From Hofstenia miamia (taxonomy: Eukaryota > Xenacoelomorpha > Acoela), in assembly GCA_004352715.1 (NCBI GenBank), contig SCFE01000067.1:1888645-1952644 (forward strand): DNA of 64,000 nt. The letters are read 5' to 3'. Below, piece after piece: positions 25,101 through 34,942 of this stretch (positions within the stretch are counted from its first letter, which is position 1; every line of letters begins with the position of its first letter). The translations under genes were made by a program, and so were the position numbers. Below the pieces are notes generated by a model, which saw only the letters and a program-made list of their open reading frames with translations, had not been told where the DNA came from and did not search any database.

Positions 25101-28100
25101 ATTTTGGTGTTATAGGAAAAGCATTTTTAAATTATTTATTAGTAAATCATGTGTTGTTCTGCTAGTATTTGATCAGAATTGCAATCCGAATAATTTGCTT
25201 GAATATTTAATTTATACATTACAATAAAATGGATTTCATTTCATTATGACTGGTGTATAAACTTTAGATTCTTGATTTTTGAACCTCCACAAAGTTGCAT
25301 ATTTTAGCCAAAGTACATTTGAGATAAGTACATTTTTAAGTCTAACCACTTTTAATAAGTACTGGAAATTACACTGATAAGACTTTTAAAGTTGTCAAAG
25401 TATTCTTCGCTGATTATAACCTTGATGTTTTCTAATCATTGGAGTTAGTTCATTCTAATACATCCTGTTAGTAAATGCCAATAAAGAACCTTTTTGAATT
25501 GTGTTGATGTTGAATTTATTGTGAATCTTTTGATCGAGCTAAACTCAAATTGATGTTAGCAATTTCATACTGCGCACATCGCATGCAAATTTCCAACGTC
25601 AATACACTATTGGTTTGGATCCAATCGCCTGTAGGTGCCACATGCATTCTTCATTGTTCGTTAATAGTTTCGAAAGTGTTTCATGAGAATTTCCTGTTGA
25701 ACTTTTTTAAATGTTAAAAATATTGTTTTTCTTTCCAAGTACATGTATTTGTTTTCCTATTTTTAATTTATTTGATTTTTCATTCTTTACTGGATTGTAG
25801 AGTTACTTATCATTTTTGTTTAGTTTGTTTTAATGCTTTTGAAGTGAAATTTCTCATCTGAATGCTTGCGAAAATTTGTTGTTAGATTTAATGACGTCAT
25901 TATTAATAAACATCGGGCCATGATATGAATCTAAATTCATTCATTCCTGCATTTTATATTCCAATTTCAATTTAAACGATTTGAAATTGGAATATGAAAT
26001 TGTGAACATTAACTTTTAAGTAGTTTTTAGGTCCGAAGGCTCTGTGAACAGCAACATTAAGGCCCACGTGCGAAATAGACGTAGTTGTTTTGAATTGTTC
26101 GGTTTTGATATAATTCTTGATGAATTTCTAAAACCTTGGATTCTAGAAGTTAATATCTCACCTAGTTTACACACCAGTTCTCCTCTTGACATCAATGTCA
26201 AAGACCCAATGCTTTGTGACGTCTTCAACATTGTTGGTTTTAATATTCCAGAGAAGGATGAAGTTTTGTCCCCTGGAGCTAAGTGGTAGATATCTTTTGA
26301 AATATCTCTATTACATTTTTTTCTTCCTAATCAAATTTGGCTTGTTCTTTAAACTACTTTACCAAATTAATTTGTTTGTAAGCACTGTTTATCATCTTAT
26401 TGAATCGTTTCAAATAATTCTTATATATCACGTAGAATAAATTTCCTAGTAATTCACTTTATTAATTTTATGAATGAAATTCATCGTAATATATGTGATG
26501 CAATTACTGAAAGTAATTCTTCGAATTTAATTAGAATTTCATAGATTTTTCTCTTTCTTTCATTAATATACATAATAATTAAATGATGTTTTTCTTGAGG
26601 ATCTCACATTTCATTGTAGACTTTCTATGTCAAAATGATTGTAAATTCACTTAAATTGTTAATATTAATGTCCAATCTTCGATGTTTCTGCAGGTTTATT
26701 ATTTAATTTTATTAATTAATAATAATAAATTGATTTGTTTAGCAATTTCAAACAAGAGTATTCTGCCGAAACTAAACATCTCAGGGAAGTTAATCTCAAT
26801 CAAAACGAGAGAAATAAACACGCATATTTCATTCAGAGATCAAACGATGAGGTAAATTTAACCATTTCAACTCTCATTTAGCTCTTATAAAAGTTTCATA
26901 TATGCATACACATTCATATTTATCTCCAAAAATACTGTTCATAGCAGTCTGTTGGGAATTTCCATCGCTGTGAAGAAATCCTTCATGTGCATTTTTCAGC
27001 ATTTGGTTTTGTTAGAAATTTAATTTAATTGAACTTAACTATAAATTATTTTGGGAAGAAGTAGACACTACCCTTCACATTTTCAACATTTTTTTCATAA
27101 AAATGCACATGTTATGATAATGTGAAATTATTCTGAATTCAAAGTGCATTGTATAATGTACTATTAGAATAACAAGACACCGAACTAATAGGATGGGCAA
27201 AAAAATAAGTGTACAAAAAGGTTTAAAGTAAGCCTACTTAATTTTTACACTATTATGTTAGCTCGGTGTCTTATTATTCTATAGCTGTTCTTGATTGCTT
27301 CAACCTGTCCCTCAAAATAATGCCAAATTTGGTTTGACACTCTTAATTTGTTGGATATTCCAAATGCACTCCTCATTTTTAGAAATAGCATTGTTGCGAT
27401 TTTACTTATCACGTTGTAAAAAGTGAGAATTAGAATTATGATAACCATTTAAATTTATTTCATGTTCATGTTACTAATATAAATAATTCGCAAAGTTCCC
27501 ATTCAAGATACTCGCATTTATAGAATGCGCGCAGTATGATTTTGGATGTCTTAACTTCAGATGATTTGCGGATTCTTATTGAATGTGAAGATGAGTTCCG
27601 GCGAAAAGGTGGCTTTGTGCGAGTTTTCCCATCATCTCTCGACAATAACAAATACTTGAAATACTTCGAGCAACCACGTTACTACAATATCCTTTTAGAC
27701 CAATGGGTGCACAGATTCACGTCATCACCAGATAAGGGTAACAATTGTTTTGGATTATTTCATTCTCTGCATTTCATTGTATTCCTATTTTTCATGTATT
27801 CATTTTTTAGGAATTCTTATTTTGCAGAATATGTGTGACCGGTATCTTCACATCAATGATAAAGATGATGCGTTGCAGTGGACAACATCTCATTTGCAGA
27901 CTTCTCACAGGATTCAATCCATATCGACTAATTCTTTAAAGTTTGTATTTCTCTGCGATAATTATTCAAAGTATTTGTTTTTTGTTACTCGCTATATCTT
28001 GGTTTAGTTCACACTTTTTTTGTAAATTTTGATATCCGAGAATTTTTGAAAATTGTGGTTTTATAAAGTGAGTGTCAATATGGAGAGGAAAACTGGTCGG

Positions 28101-29653
28101 GTGAACACTTTAGTCAGAATATAAATGCATAGGACGAAAAGTTTGTTATCAGAAAAATATATTTTGAATACCGCTTTTAGTTATTATCTTCTTATATTGG
28201 TTCATATATGCTTTCCATGTAAACATAGGCTCTGCACTTAATTAGAATATTTGTGCTAACATATATCTCATTTAGTTCAATTTTGTGTGGTGAGCAATTC
28301 ATCACTGTTTTGATAAATTTAAAGTTTTTAGATGCATAGTTTCCAATAACATTCCATTGTATTACATTGCAAAAATTTCGTTTACAACTGTTTTAGTTCA
28401 CAGAAAGACAACAATGTAAAAAAGAAAAAAAGTCAAGCTAGTTCTGCATCAGCTGCTGCTAGGCCTGGAAATCCAATTTCTTCTGCAAGGTAATAAATGC
28501 TCGTCCTTTAGCACGTGGAGTTATTTTCAAAAATTATTTTATTAATTTGTTGACCAAAGGCTGCAACAAGTTTTAATAACAAATACTACATTGCGTTTTC
28601 TTTAACTTTACATACAAAGAATGAATTTTGCGTTTGTATTTATACGTATACACGAACAGGTTTTCATTATTTCATCTTCATTTAATAGAACTAAATATTC
28701 TTATTGAATTAGGGGAACAATATCCAGTTAGCTACGCAAAACATTTCTTGGCAGCAGCCAAATTTTACATTAGAAACAAATAAATATTGAGTAAAACATT
28801 ATAATACATTAAGAGAAATTTGCATGAAGCGATTATTTGTCAAATTACAGAAGTCTTGTGATGCACCTATTAATTGAGTTGCTTACTTTTTGTAACCATT
28901 CAAATCTTTCTTCTCTGAATCTTTCTACCGCATTTGAAAATCAATTTGGTATTTTTATAATTTTATAATAGAATGCCTTTTGTTTGTTAAACTGAATTCT
29001 CAAACAATTATGACCATGCACAGTTTATGAAATTTGAAAAATTGAATTTGAACTGCAATTTTCCATTTTGGCCAAATTTTTTATTGGCAACAATAAGCGG
29101 TGGTCTCACATTGTATAATGGAAAATGTTAAAATGTTTCTTCTGTCTCACGAAGTTTAAATTTTTTTGTTATTTTTTCCAATGTGTATTTAATTTGATGC
29201 TCTACTGGTTTTTATTTGTATGGCTTTTAGATCGCGACATAATGAAATGGTTGCAATAGTGCAAACTATTATGGATCGTTGGTAAGAGTTCATCAGAAAT
29301 ATCATGTGTCACTGTAGACTTCATTCATTTTAGCGACTCATAGATTTTTTATTCTAAGGGCATACTAAATATAGATTTAGTATATCTTTGGTTGTTTCAT
29401 CTAATTATAGATGATAAATATAAAATAATTTTTAGGTTACCATTAAAATTTGTAATGCATCTCAATACTAGTCTGAGCTATTGAACTTTTATACATGATT
29501 CATTTTTTGAAGATGCTTATTAAGTTCTGCATACGAACGACACATACGCATAAAGTTGTTTACAATCAATGTTTTTGTGTTTATTAATATGAATGAAATT
29601 TCAAATAATTTTACTTTAGGCATTTGACGGTGAAGGTTGGAGCTTCCAATTAG
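3827..29653 (+). CDS. TTLL4: TTLL4-like tubulin polyglutamylase, 18 coding exons
   Basis: Joining 18 GT-AG exons (listed separately) gives 2502 nt, or 833 codons plus TAG, with every phase consistent. Family knowledge: TTLL4 enzymes are ATP-grasp ligases that add glutamate side chains to tubulin on axonemes and microtubules and to some other proteins. Visible landmarks: residues 1-250 form a basic then Ser/acidic low-complexity region. A TTL core starts near residue 270, with PNDWIGYWG (305-313) and NHFPG...GRKDRL (331-345). ATP-grasp motifs are KPPASARGIGI (393-403), SKFDLR (433-438), HLTNYSVNK (479-487), FELFGFDIILD (559-569) and WILEVNISPSLH (575-586), whose E578 and N580 are the expected metal ligands. 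A TTLL4-like domain follows (DVLTSDD, FEQPRY), then a Lys/Ser/Ala-rich tail. All catalytic motifs are intact. An in-frame TAG at 3797 supports ATG 3827 as the start. TTLL5 is less likely because of the C-terminal half. Confidence 0.92.
5174..5404. repeat. (AT)n microsatellite spanning a 175-N gap
   Basis: AT runs flank the gap 5199-5373 on both sides. All frames through it are meaningless. It lies in TTLL4 intron 1. Confidence 0.8.
5738..5882 (+). CDS. TTLL4: TTLL4-like exon 2
   Basis: Acceptor TTTTACAG and donor GTATGT. The carried AG is completed to AGT and the exon ends in phase 0. It encodes a Ser-rich low-complexity stretch with no known domain. Confidence 0.75.
6119..6503. mobile_element. 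hAT-type MITE (385 bp) in TTLL4 intron 2
   Basis: The left end is CAGGGTTGGG and the right end read in reverse is CAGTTTTGTC. Flanking 8-bp duplications are GGTCCACC (6111-6118) and GGTCCAGC (6504-6511), 7 of 8 identical. Internally, A-runs with AAACGTTT-like motifs occur near both ends in inverted arrangement. There is no coding capacity. The 8-bp TSD and CAG... end are hAT hallmarks. Confidence 0.75.
6800..8162 (-). mobile_element. hAT element with perfect 8-bp TSD in TTLL4 intron 2
   Basis: Termini are CAGAGCCCTGTTAA on the left and, in reverse, CAGGGCCCTGTTAA on the right, with one mismatch in 14. The TSD AGTGTGTT is perfect (6792-6799 and 8163-8170). GGCCC-rich subterminal motifs occur at both ends. 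The element carries an internally deleted ZMYM1-like hAT transposase on the minus strand. The perfect TSD suggests a fairly recent insertion into the TTLL4 gene. Confidence 0.9.
6927..7728 (-). pseudogene. hAT transposase, internally deleted (ZMYM1-like)
   Basis: Two minus-strand frames meet at a single N (7439). The upstream frame (start near 7698, MASKNASGSQKRKASR) is a basic N-terminus with a Ser/Thr-rich stretch. The downstream frame ends with the hAT dimerisation region: LTLMVTNCQGERSFSTLDYVKN is followed by KRRSSILQGKLSNLALLAIE. The zinc-finger and RNase H-like catalytic middle is missing, so no active transposase can come from this copy. The loss may be real or the middle may have collapsed in assembly. 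Confidence 0.8.
8482..8547. repeat. (CT)n microsatellite
   Basis: An imperfect CT/CCCT run on the + strand in TTLL4 intron 2, about 300 bp before exon 3. It contains several interruptions. Confidence 0.9.
8855..9060 (+). CDS. TTLL4: TTLL4-like exon 3
   Basis: Acceptor GTGTTTTAG and donor GTATGT. It enters in phase 0 and leaves two bases. The residues are basic and Ser/Pro/Asn-rich. A second acceptor-like CAG at 8866-8868 would shift the frame. Confidence 0.8.
9824..10187. mobile_element. Probable hAT-type MITE in TTLL4 intron 3
   Basis: Ends are TTAGAGATTTGCG on the left and, in reverse, AGAGATATGTGCGG on the right. Both sides have G/C-rich TGCGGT-like subterminal motifs. Flanks CATTTGGA (9816-9823) and CATTCGGA (10188-10195) match at 7 of 8 positions. 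There is no coding capacity. It resembles the 45193-45746 element, whose end is TAGAGATGTGCG. Confidence 0.55.
10707..10873 (+). CDS. TTLL4: TTLL4-like exon 4
   Basis: Acceptor GCATTAG and donor GTAATT. It encodes a basic stretch followed by an acidic Asp/Glu/Phe-rich segment, and leaves one base. Confidence 0.8.
11182..11370 (+). CDS. TTLL4: TTLL4-like exon 5
   Basis: Acceptor TTTTTAG and donor GTTTTA. A Ser-rich segment is followed by KPAFWPPLFSYVQQCIYFPP, the lead-in to the TTL core that resembles the family. It leaves one base. Confidence 0.85.
12478..12588 (+). CDS. TTLL4: TTLL4-like exon 6
   Basis: Acceptor GTTTTAG and donor GTGAGT. It contains LLKWKPSSICPNVIK, matching the family's conserved KWK...PN.VK block at the start of the TTL domain. 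It leaves one base. Confidence 0.88.
13502..13578 (+). CDS. TTLL4: TTLL4-like exon 7
   Basis: Acceptor CATTTAG and donor GTATCA. It encodes PNDWIGYWGKHM, the conserved W-G-WG block, and ends in phase 0. Confidence 0.9.
13619..13813 (+). CDS. TTLL4: TTLL4-like exon 8
   Basis: It follows a 40-nt intron (acceptor AGCTTAG). It encodes NHFPGTFQIGRKDRL and KWILKP, the first half of the ATP-grasp signature. Donor GTAAGT, phase 0. Confidence 0.92.
14104..14898. mobile_element. hAT-type MITE (795 bp) in TTLL4 intron 8
   Basis: The left end is CAAAGCTGCAACCGCGCC, and the right end in reverse is the same with G at position 3. Flanks GGGTAAAC (14096-14103) and GGATAAAC (14899-14906) agree at 7 of 8. 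Repeated CACGGCAC-type motifs lie in inverted orientation next to each end, as in hAT subterminal transposase-binding sites. There is no transposase inside. Confidence 0.82.
14990..15320 (+). pseudogene. LINE reverse transcriptase C-terminal fragment
   Basis: One + frame encodes a segment resembling the end of CR1/L2-like RTs: a SLILSILDYVSP block, then LQRVCKRII and a charged helical region, until a stop near 15230. Upstream RT motifs are absent. It lies in TTLL4 intron 8. Confidence 0.6.
15412..16158. repeat. (GT)n(AT)n microsatellite spanning a 666-N gap
   Basis: A GT run passes into an AT run before the gap 15458-16123, and an AT run continues after it. Frames through it are artefacts. 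Confidence 0.85.
17133..17371. repeat. 117-bp tandem repeat (minisatellite) in the element's left end
   Basis: The unit beginning CCAACCATGAGCCAACC recurs 117 bp later with almost no change and runs into the gap at 17372. Within the unit, shorter imperfect CCAA(T/C)AAT-GCCATCAATT blocks are repeated, so it probably grew from the same CCATTATTGG-type motif as the TIR. The array is probably longer than shown. Confidence 0.85.
18406..20698 (-). pseudogene. DUF4806-like transposon-associated gene, spliced, gapped and frameshifted
   Basis: The first exon (20698 to 20554) begins MCEQPLD and is Ser/Glu/Asp-rich, with donor GTATAT. A second piece ends at the gap near 19981 and contains SLRKDLNAWYCKYH. 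After the gap, RNALVLLKSPPRP at about 19180-19236 resembles the short block that often follows in such proteins. Near 18670-18750 an exon with acceptor TTTTTTAG encodes GGTNCKELVRRIMQKLIT, matching the DUF4806 core pattern, then stops. A one-base shift would continue into LNFTG. The last exon (18532 to 18406) has GKEIQDQIKLWLRNSIDR, as at DUF4806 ends. DUF4806 has no known activity; its presence in invertebrate repeats is from memory. Confidence 0.55.
21053..22603. repeat. Duplicated flanks around a 1000-N gap
   Basis: Sequence at 21053-21342 recurs at 22343-22603 in the same orientation with small differences. The first copy has about 29 extra bases near 21125-21155. The gap 21343-22342 is exactly 1000 N, a standard unknown-length filler. 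This is most likely an unmerged haplotype overlap, so the element may be shorter than drawn. Confidence 0.8.
23463..23674 (+). CDS. TTLL4: TTLL4-like exon 9
   Basis: It resumes the KP|PASARGIGI signature after the 9.6-kb intron and includes VQRYLSRPYLINGSKFDLRV. Its donor is GTATAA, and two bases are carried across a 42-nt intron. Confidence 0.92.
23717..23839 (+). CDS. TTLL4: TTLL4-like exon 10
   Basis: Acceptor CGATTTAG. It restores KYS and then encodes RFVHLTNYSVNK and CQGHKW. The donor GTAATT interrupts the Trp codon (TG|G). Confidence 0.92.
24291..24389 (+). CDS. TTLL4: TTLL4-like exon 11
   Basis: Acceptor TATTTTAG and donor GTATGT. It encodes LPALWGWFRQKGVNPEPIW and the helix IKDIAVKTIIA, conserved in TTLL4/5 enzymes. 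It leaves two bases. Confidence 0.92.
26031..26285 (+). CDS. TTLL4: TTLL4-like exon 12 (metal-binding EVN motif)
   Basis: Acceptor GTTTTTAG. It contains CFELFGFDIILD and PWILEVNISPSLHTSSPLD, the metal- and ATP-binding end of the ATP-grasp fold. The donor is the weaker GTAGAT; reading through it gives an immediate TAG. Confidence 0.92.
26743..26851 (+). CDS. TTLL4: TTLL4-like exon 13
   Basis: Acceptor TTGTTTAG and donor GTAAAT. It encodes a charged helical segment (KHLREVNLNQNERNKHAYF) corresponding to the linker before the TTLL4 C-terminal domain. It ends in phase 0. Confidence 0.85.
27524..27737 (+). CDS. TTLL4: TTLL4-like exon 14
   Basis: Acceptor ATTTATAG and donor GTAACA. It carries LDVLTSDDLRILIECEDEF and YFEQPRYYNILLDQW, diagnostic of the TTLL4-type C-terminal region. 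It leaves one base. Confidence 0.9.
27811..27940 (+). CDS. TTLL4: TTLL4-like exon 15
   Basis: Acceptor CATTTTTTAG after a 73-nt intron; donor GTTTGT. It encodes a short helical region followed by a Ser/Thr/His-rich stretch and leaves two bases. Confidence 0.8.
28397..28489 (+). CDS. TTLL4: TTLL4-like exon 16
   Basis: Acceptor CTGTTTTAG and donor GTAATA. It encodes a basic Lys-run and Ser/Ala-rich tail segment with no known domain. It leaves two bases. Confidence 0.72.
29231..29281 (+). CDS. TTLL4: TTLL4-like exon 17
   Basis: Acceptor GGCTTTTAG and donor GTAAGA. It is a 51-nt exon encoding a short helix (EMVAIVQTIMDR) that ends inside a Trp codon. Small, but phase-compatible on both sides. 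Confidence 0.65.
29620..29653 (+). CDS. TTLL4: TTLL4-like exon 18 (stop codon)
   Basis: Acceptor TTACTTTAG. It completes the Trp codon, adds ten residues and ends at TAG 29651-29653. This is the only nearby phase-compatible end I found; an alternative last exon further downstream cannot be excluded. Confidence 0.55.
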
Positions 29654-30117
29654 TGCAATATAATTCCAACTGTTACGTTTCATTCTATGTTTATTTTTTT
29701 AAGTAATGTGCAATTTAAATTTGAAATGTAAAAAGTTGTATATTTTGTATATCAAAGTAAAATATGTACATAATTTGTTTTTTTTATTTAAATACATTCA
29801 TATTATATAACTGTAACATACGTGCATAATAATTTCATTTAATCATGTAAAATTCTACATACATTTGTGTAGAAAGTGAAATATTTTAGTACGAGTATTT
29901 TTACAATTAAATTTAAAAAAGTAGAAAATGTTTGTGGACGTTTGACGAGACTTAACTATAACTGTAAAATGTGAAAGCTCTATTATTTACTGTCATTTAA
30001 TTTTTCTAAATATTTCAAGTTTTACAGGAATGTTCAAAGGTGTTCGGTAAACCGGTGTGGATTCGTGGATGATACACATCCATGCAGATGTGGATTGAAA
30101 AGTGAATAAGTATTCGA

Positions 30118-30123
30118 AATAAA
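30118..30123 (+). terminator. Candidate polyadenylation signal of the TTLL4-like gene
   Basis: This is the first AATAAA I saw downstream of the stop at 29653, 465 nt away. Position and motif are plausible, but the region is AT-rich. Confidence 0.3.
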
Positions 30124-32321
30124 TTTTAGACTTGAGATCGTCATGGAATGAATGACTTTTACAGCTTATTGAAGCCAATTTCACATTAAAAATCCCGTAC
30201 CTCAAATATGAAACATGTTAGCTTCATTAATATTTTGAGTAGCTTTTAAATTGTAAAAAGTTTGTTTTAAAACTAATTATGGGAAAAGTCCCGGTGCTTT
30301 TTAGTTGTAAAACAATTTAATTTTCATTTTGGGAGGATATTCGACAACTATACATGCAAGAACAAGAAAACAATGAAGCATATGTTCATAGTTGCAAATT
30401 ATATGGTTGTCTGAATATACCAGAATTTCCAATTTTTTTATTATGTCTTTTTTTTAAATTCTTTTTACATAAAATCAATATACAAATAGTGTTAAATACT
30501 TCAGTGACTAAATTTAGTTGTTGAAGTTGATTGAAAACTGGTAATTTCAAAACGTGATATTTCTCGATTTCAATTTTCATGTCCACATTTCTTGCAGTCT
30601 TTAATTCTTTTACTATTAAAAATTTGAAATTTATAGAAGAAAATTCTGAATTTTCACTTTATCGGTAATTCCCTTCATCAAAACTGTTTTTTTATTGTTG
30701 AGAAGTCACCGGTATTATCAGTCAGTTTGATAAGGTAGAAGCGGATTGATATGGAAAACAGCATCGTCTCAATGCAGACATCTTTATATTTAAATAGTTT
30801 TTAATGAGATGGTAAAGATCAGGAATCGGATATACATCCCCCAGAATGTTCAAAGAATTGCAAGCCTATGGTAACGTTTTTTAACGAAATTAAAACCGTT
30901 AGTCACAGCAATGTGTGAATTGTCCTTTTCCACGCGGGTGATCTTGTTCTCCTTGGTTTTGAACATCAATTAAGCAGAAATATTTGCATGAAAACCTTTC
31001 AAATGAAGATGACAAATCTAAACACATTAGACTATTTGGTCGTCCATGTCTATTATGAAAATATATCTTCATGTTTTTATAATATATTATTTCGCTAAAT
31101 CTTAATTGGTAACAATAGTTTATGAATATGATCTCCTTAGTATTTAGACTTGGTTGAAATGATCTAATTAAAATGTTATCGATCATTTTGAGATGCTTTC
31201 TTTTGTATTCTTCAAAATTTTTATGTCATAACTTAATCCACAATCTTAGAATTTTGTTTTACATGTATTAAGTTTACAAACTTCATATAAATAATGCATC
31301 TTTCTTCATATGAGTTTAGTCATCACGGTAATTGCTTGTTTCTTGGTTACATTTATACACTACATATAATTTAATAAATATTTTTCACATAATGTTCTTT
31401 TAGATGTTTTGAAATTGTTGAATTTGTATCATGTTTTTGCTTCTCTACTCAGTTGCTAATCGCAATATCTAATATTATCTTCATGTGCTAATTCTAATAT
31501 ATATATAACATGAATATTTAAAATACAAAATCTAGCATTGTGTCTGCGTGGTTCGAGAGCGCTCAAAGAAAGCATTCCAATGGAAAACTCCATTGCTGCC
31601 GTATGCACCGAAACGAGGATTATATAACATAAATCGTTAGCAACTTATCATATGCACCAACTGTATTTACGGAGCAAAGTTTGAAAAATATTGAATAGTG
31701 CATCAACAATCAGTGATGTTATTAAAATTAGAGTAAGACGCGAATTCTTAAAAATTATAAATAATCCTAATCACTGTTTAAGTGAGATGCTAATATGAAA
31801 AAAATTAAAAGCGAATAAATAAAAAGCTATCGCTCACCTTTTTGTAGATTTGTTAATAATTGTAATATTGATTTTGTATATTACATAAATATTTTGATTA
31901 AATTGTAGTTTTATATTAAAAATATCTAAATCTATGGATAAAACAGTGGATTGTCAAGAACAAGAGGGTGTGTTTAATTACAATACATTTACAGCAGAAA
32001 TTTTCTGAATGCAATTTAAGCCTATGGAGAAACACCTTCCCTTACTACCATCAAAACAGACAAGCAAATATGGCCGCTACCCAAATTGGATAAAATCGTT
32101 AATCTGCAGACCTCTGGTCTCCAGTAGTTAAGATGGACAGAAGCCTATCTCACAACTTTCATTCTGTTTGGTCGAGAGATTGTGACGTCATGTCAGATGT
32201 TAGGTGGTGAATATTGAGGGAGGGTTTGTAACAACATCTAGCAGACTGAATTATTACTAAATCGATTTACAATGATTCATAATTTTTACATCACAAAAGA
32301 TAGCTATGATATAGAATAAAT
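30124..32321. other. Intergenic AT-rich stretch
   Basis: No supportable gene. A minus-strand open frame at 30899-31186 has no recognisable pattern. The last 300 bases may be the 5' region of the retroelement frame that follows. Confidence 0.5.
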
Positions 32322-32784
32322 ATGAAAACAAAAAAGAAAAAAGAAATAATTGGTTTAGATGAAAATGGAAATTTTATAAAGAGAATAAGCAGAGATGATA
32401 ATGTAACACAGCAGTTATCCGATCTCTCCCTGACAACACATCCTACAAAGATAAGTTCTGGGCAGTACGAGAGTCACACATCAAATCCAACATTGGATCT
32501 GAGCAGTACGGGACTCACACAGCAATTATCCGATCTCTCTCTGATAACACATCTTACAAAGCTAAGTACTTCTGAACCAAATATTAATAACAATTTTTTG
32601 ACCTTCATAAAACACCGTGTGCCCACCTTAAATAGAGTACCAAAAGGTTCTCGGAAATGCCTGGCTGAACTTTTCATAAAATGCCTAAACGATATTTTGA
32701 AAACACCCGACTCTGAGGAACATTGGCAAAAGTTAATGTCTTTATCTAAGAAGGTACTGAAATTACCCGAGCGTTCCGGAAAAA
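32322..32784 (+). CDS. Probable retroelement ORF, N-terminal part cut by a gap
   Basis: A Met start follows an AT-rich leader. The first ~100 residues are Lys-rich then Ser/Thr-rich and contain an internal duplication of QQLSDLSL...TH.TK.S with a 111-bp period. From about residue 105, a block with VPKGSRKCLAELF, WQKLMSLSKKVL and LPERSGK resembles the region before the RT domain in a group of cnidarian and algal retroelement polyproteins that I recall only loosely. The frame is lost in the gap 32785-33784. It could instead be another repetitive gene family. Confidence 0.4.
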
Positions 32785-33784
32785 NNNNNNNNNNNNNNNN
32801 NNNNNNNNNNNNNNNNNNNNNNNNNNNNNNNNNNNNNNNNNNNNNNNNNNNNNNNNNNNNNNNNNNNNNNNNNNNNNNNNNNNNNNNNNNNNNNNNNNNN
32901 NNNNNNNNNNNNNNNNNNNNNNNNNNNNNNNNNNNNNNNNNNNNNNNNNNNNNNNNNNNNNNNNNNNNNNNNNNNNNNNNNNNNNNNNNNNNNNNNNNNN
33001 NNNNNNNNNNNNNNNNNNNNNNNNNNNNNNNNNNNNNNNNNNNNNNNNNNNNNNNNNNNNNNNNNNNNNNNNNNNNNNNNNNNNNNNNNNNNNNNNNNNN
33101 NNNNNNNNNNNNNNNNNNNNNNNNNNNNNNNNNNNNNNNNNNNNNNNNNNNNNNNNNNNNNNNNNNNNNNNNNNNNNNNNNNNNNNNNNNNNNNNNNNNN
33201 NNNNNNNNNNNNNNNNNNNNNNNNNNNNNNNNNNNNNNNNNNNNNNNNNNNNNNNNNNNNNNNNNNNNNNNNNNNNNNNNNNNNNNNNNNNNNNNNNNNN
33301 NNNNNNNNNNNNNNNNNNNNNNNNNNNNNNNNNNNNNNNNNNNNNNNNNNNNNNNNNNNNNNNNNNNNNNNNNNNNNNNNNNNNNNNNNNNNNNNNNNNN
33401 NNNNNNNNNNNNNNNNNNNNNNNNNNNNNNNNNNNNNNNNNNNNNNNNNNNNNNNNNNNNNNNNNNNNNNNNNNNNNNNNNNNNNNNNNNNNNNNNNNNN
33501 NNNNNNNNNNNNNNNNNNNNNNNNNNNNNNNNNNNNNNNNNNNNNNNNNNNNNNNNNNNNNNNNNNNNNNNNNNNNNNNNNNNNNNNNNNNNNNNNNNNN
33601 NNNNNNNNNNNNNNNNNNNNNNNNNNNNNNNNNNNNNNNNNNNNNNNNNNNNNNNNNNNNNNNNNNNNNNNNNNNNNNNNNNNNNNNNNNNNNNNNNNNN
33701 NNNNNNNNNNNNNNNNNNNNNNNNNNNNNNNNNNNNNNNNNNNNNNNNNNNNNNNNNNNNNNNNNNNNNNNNNNNNNNNNNNNN
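32785..33784. other. Assembly gap, exactly 1000 N
   Basis: Unknown-length filler. Open frames running through it are not real. Confidence 0.99.
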
Positions 33785-34460
33785 CTGACTCTTTTTTTGA
33801 CATTTTAAGGCCTGACTTATAAACATGTGTTTGCTATAGTGACTAATTACGTTACATGATTTGGTTGCTATACTGCACATTATTTGCATGGCTTACACTT
33901 GTGTGTGTACATTACATCATGTTTTATAATAACACATTGCAAAAATTTTACATGTGTTTCACAATTGCATAACCACCTCTATGTACAATGTTTTATTCAT
34001 TTTTCGGTATTACATTACATCTAAAAGGCTAAAATACGTTTTCAAATTGCTGGTTAATATTTTTCCTATTCATAAAAAATCCTAACGTTTCAACTGCTTA
34101 CAGAGACAATGGTTAATTTGAAAATCATTACATTCAAAGATGTGTATAAGAGATTCCAATTTCATTGCCATTTTTCCATTGTAAAATTCCATGTGTTTAA
34201 TAAATTGTTTTGCCTTGGCAATCTGGTAAGAATTTCAAAATCCAATTAAACATTTCAAAAAGGCTATTTACCACAATTTCAAATGGAAGTTTTTAAAATA
34301 AACAAAGTGTTTCCCACAATCCCCATTACATATTAACTAAAGCCAAATAGTGACCACAGCGAAATAATTAAAGGAAAATTCTACCAGCGGGAATTGACTA
34401 GAGTAATTAGAAAGTGTGCATGGACAGGAATAGAATAGTATAAATAACCTATACATGTAA

Positions 34461-34870
34461 TTGTCAAATCATTCAGCAATAACTCATCAAAAAGGCTTTG
34501 GAGTGATTACTACACTCGGCTTGGTTGCTATACAATTAGCATTGATAATGATTCCACCCTTGAAAAATGTAGTAAGCAATATTGTTAATGAAATTTTGGA
34601 TGAATCAATTTTGGGTTTAAACGGCATAGTCTCTGGTGAACATGTGGGAAAAAGTTTTAAAATGAAGAATTGCTAATGTAGCGAAAAACACAGTAAGGAA
34701 TCAATTTAATAAATGACGTCAGAATCATGAACAAACTGGGAATGGCTTCTCTGAGCCAGGGAGGATAACAAAAACAATTAAAACAAAATGCGGAATTAAA
34801 CAATTTACAGTTTCCAATCAAAAAAACAACGTAAACCTAGTCCACGAATAGTAAAAAAACCGTCATAAAG
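34461..34870 (+). pseudogene. Possible Polinton small virion (PX-like) protein remnant
   Basis: A 71-codon frame just upstream of the capsid remnant has a hydrophobic stretch and then a small Gly/Val/Lys-rich helical region. It continues recognisably in another frame for about 40 codons. Polintons carry a small basic membrane-associated protein in this neighbourhood, and the composition and position fit. Frameshifts and stops break it. The assignment is mostly from context. Confidence 0.35.
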
Positions 34871-34942
34871 AAAACTGACATTTTTAAGAATTTTGTATAA
34901 ATAGCTTTACACATTGACAACTGATATTAGTTTGATACCTGC

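Noticed and set aside
24800-25227. Two + strand frames of 63-66 codons in TTLL4 intron 11
   Set aside because: AT-rich chance frames; conserved TTLL4 residues join exons 11 and 12 directly.
30899-31186. Minus-strand 95-codon frame
   Set aside because: No family resemblance or splice context; likely chance.
31535-31625. GC-richer stretch considered as a tRNA or small RNA
   Set aside because: No cloverleaf, T-loop or box motifs could be fitted.
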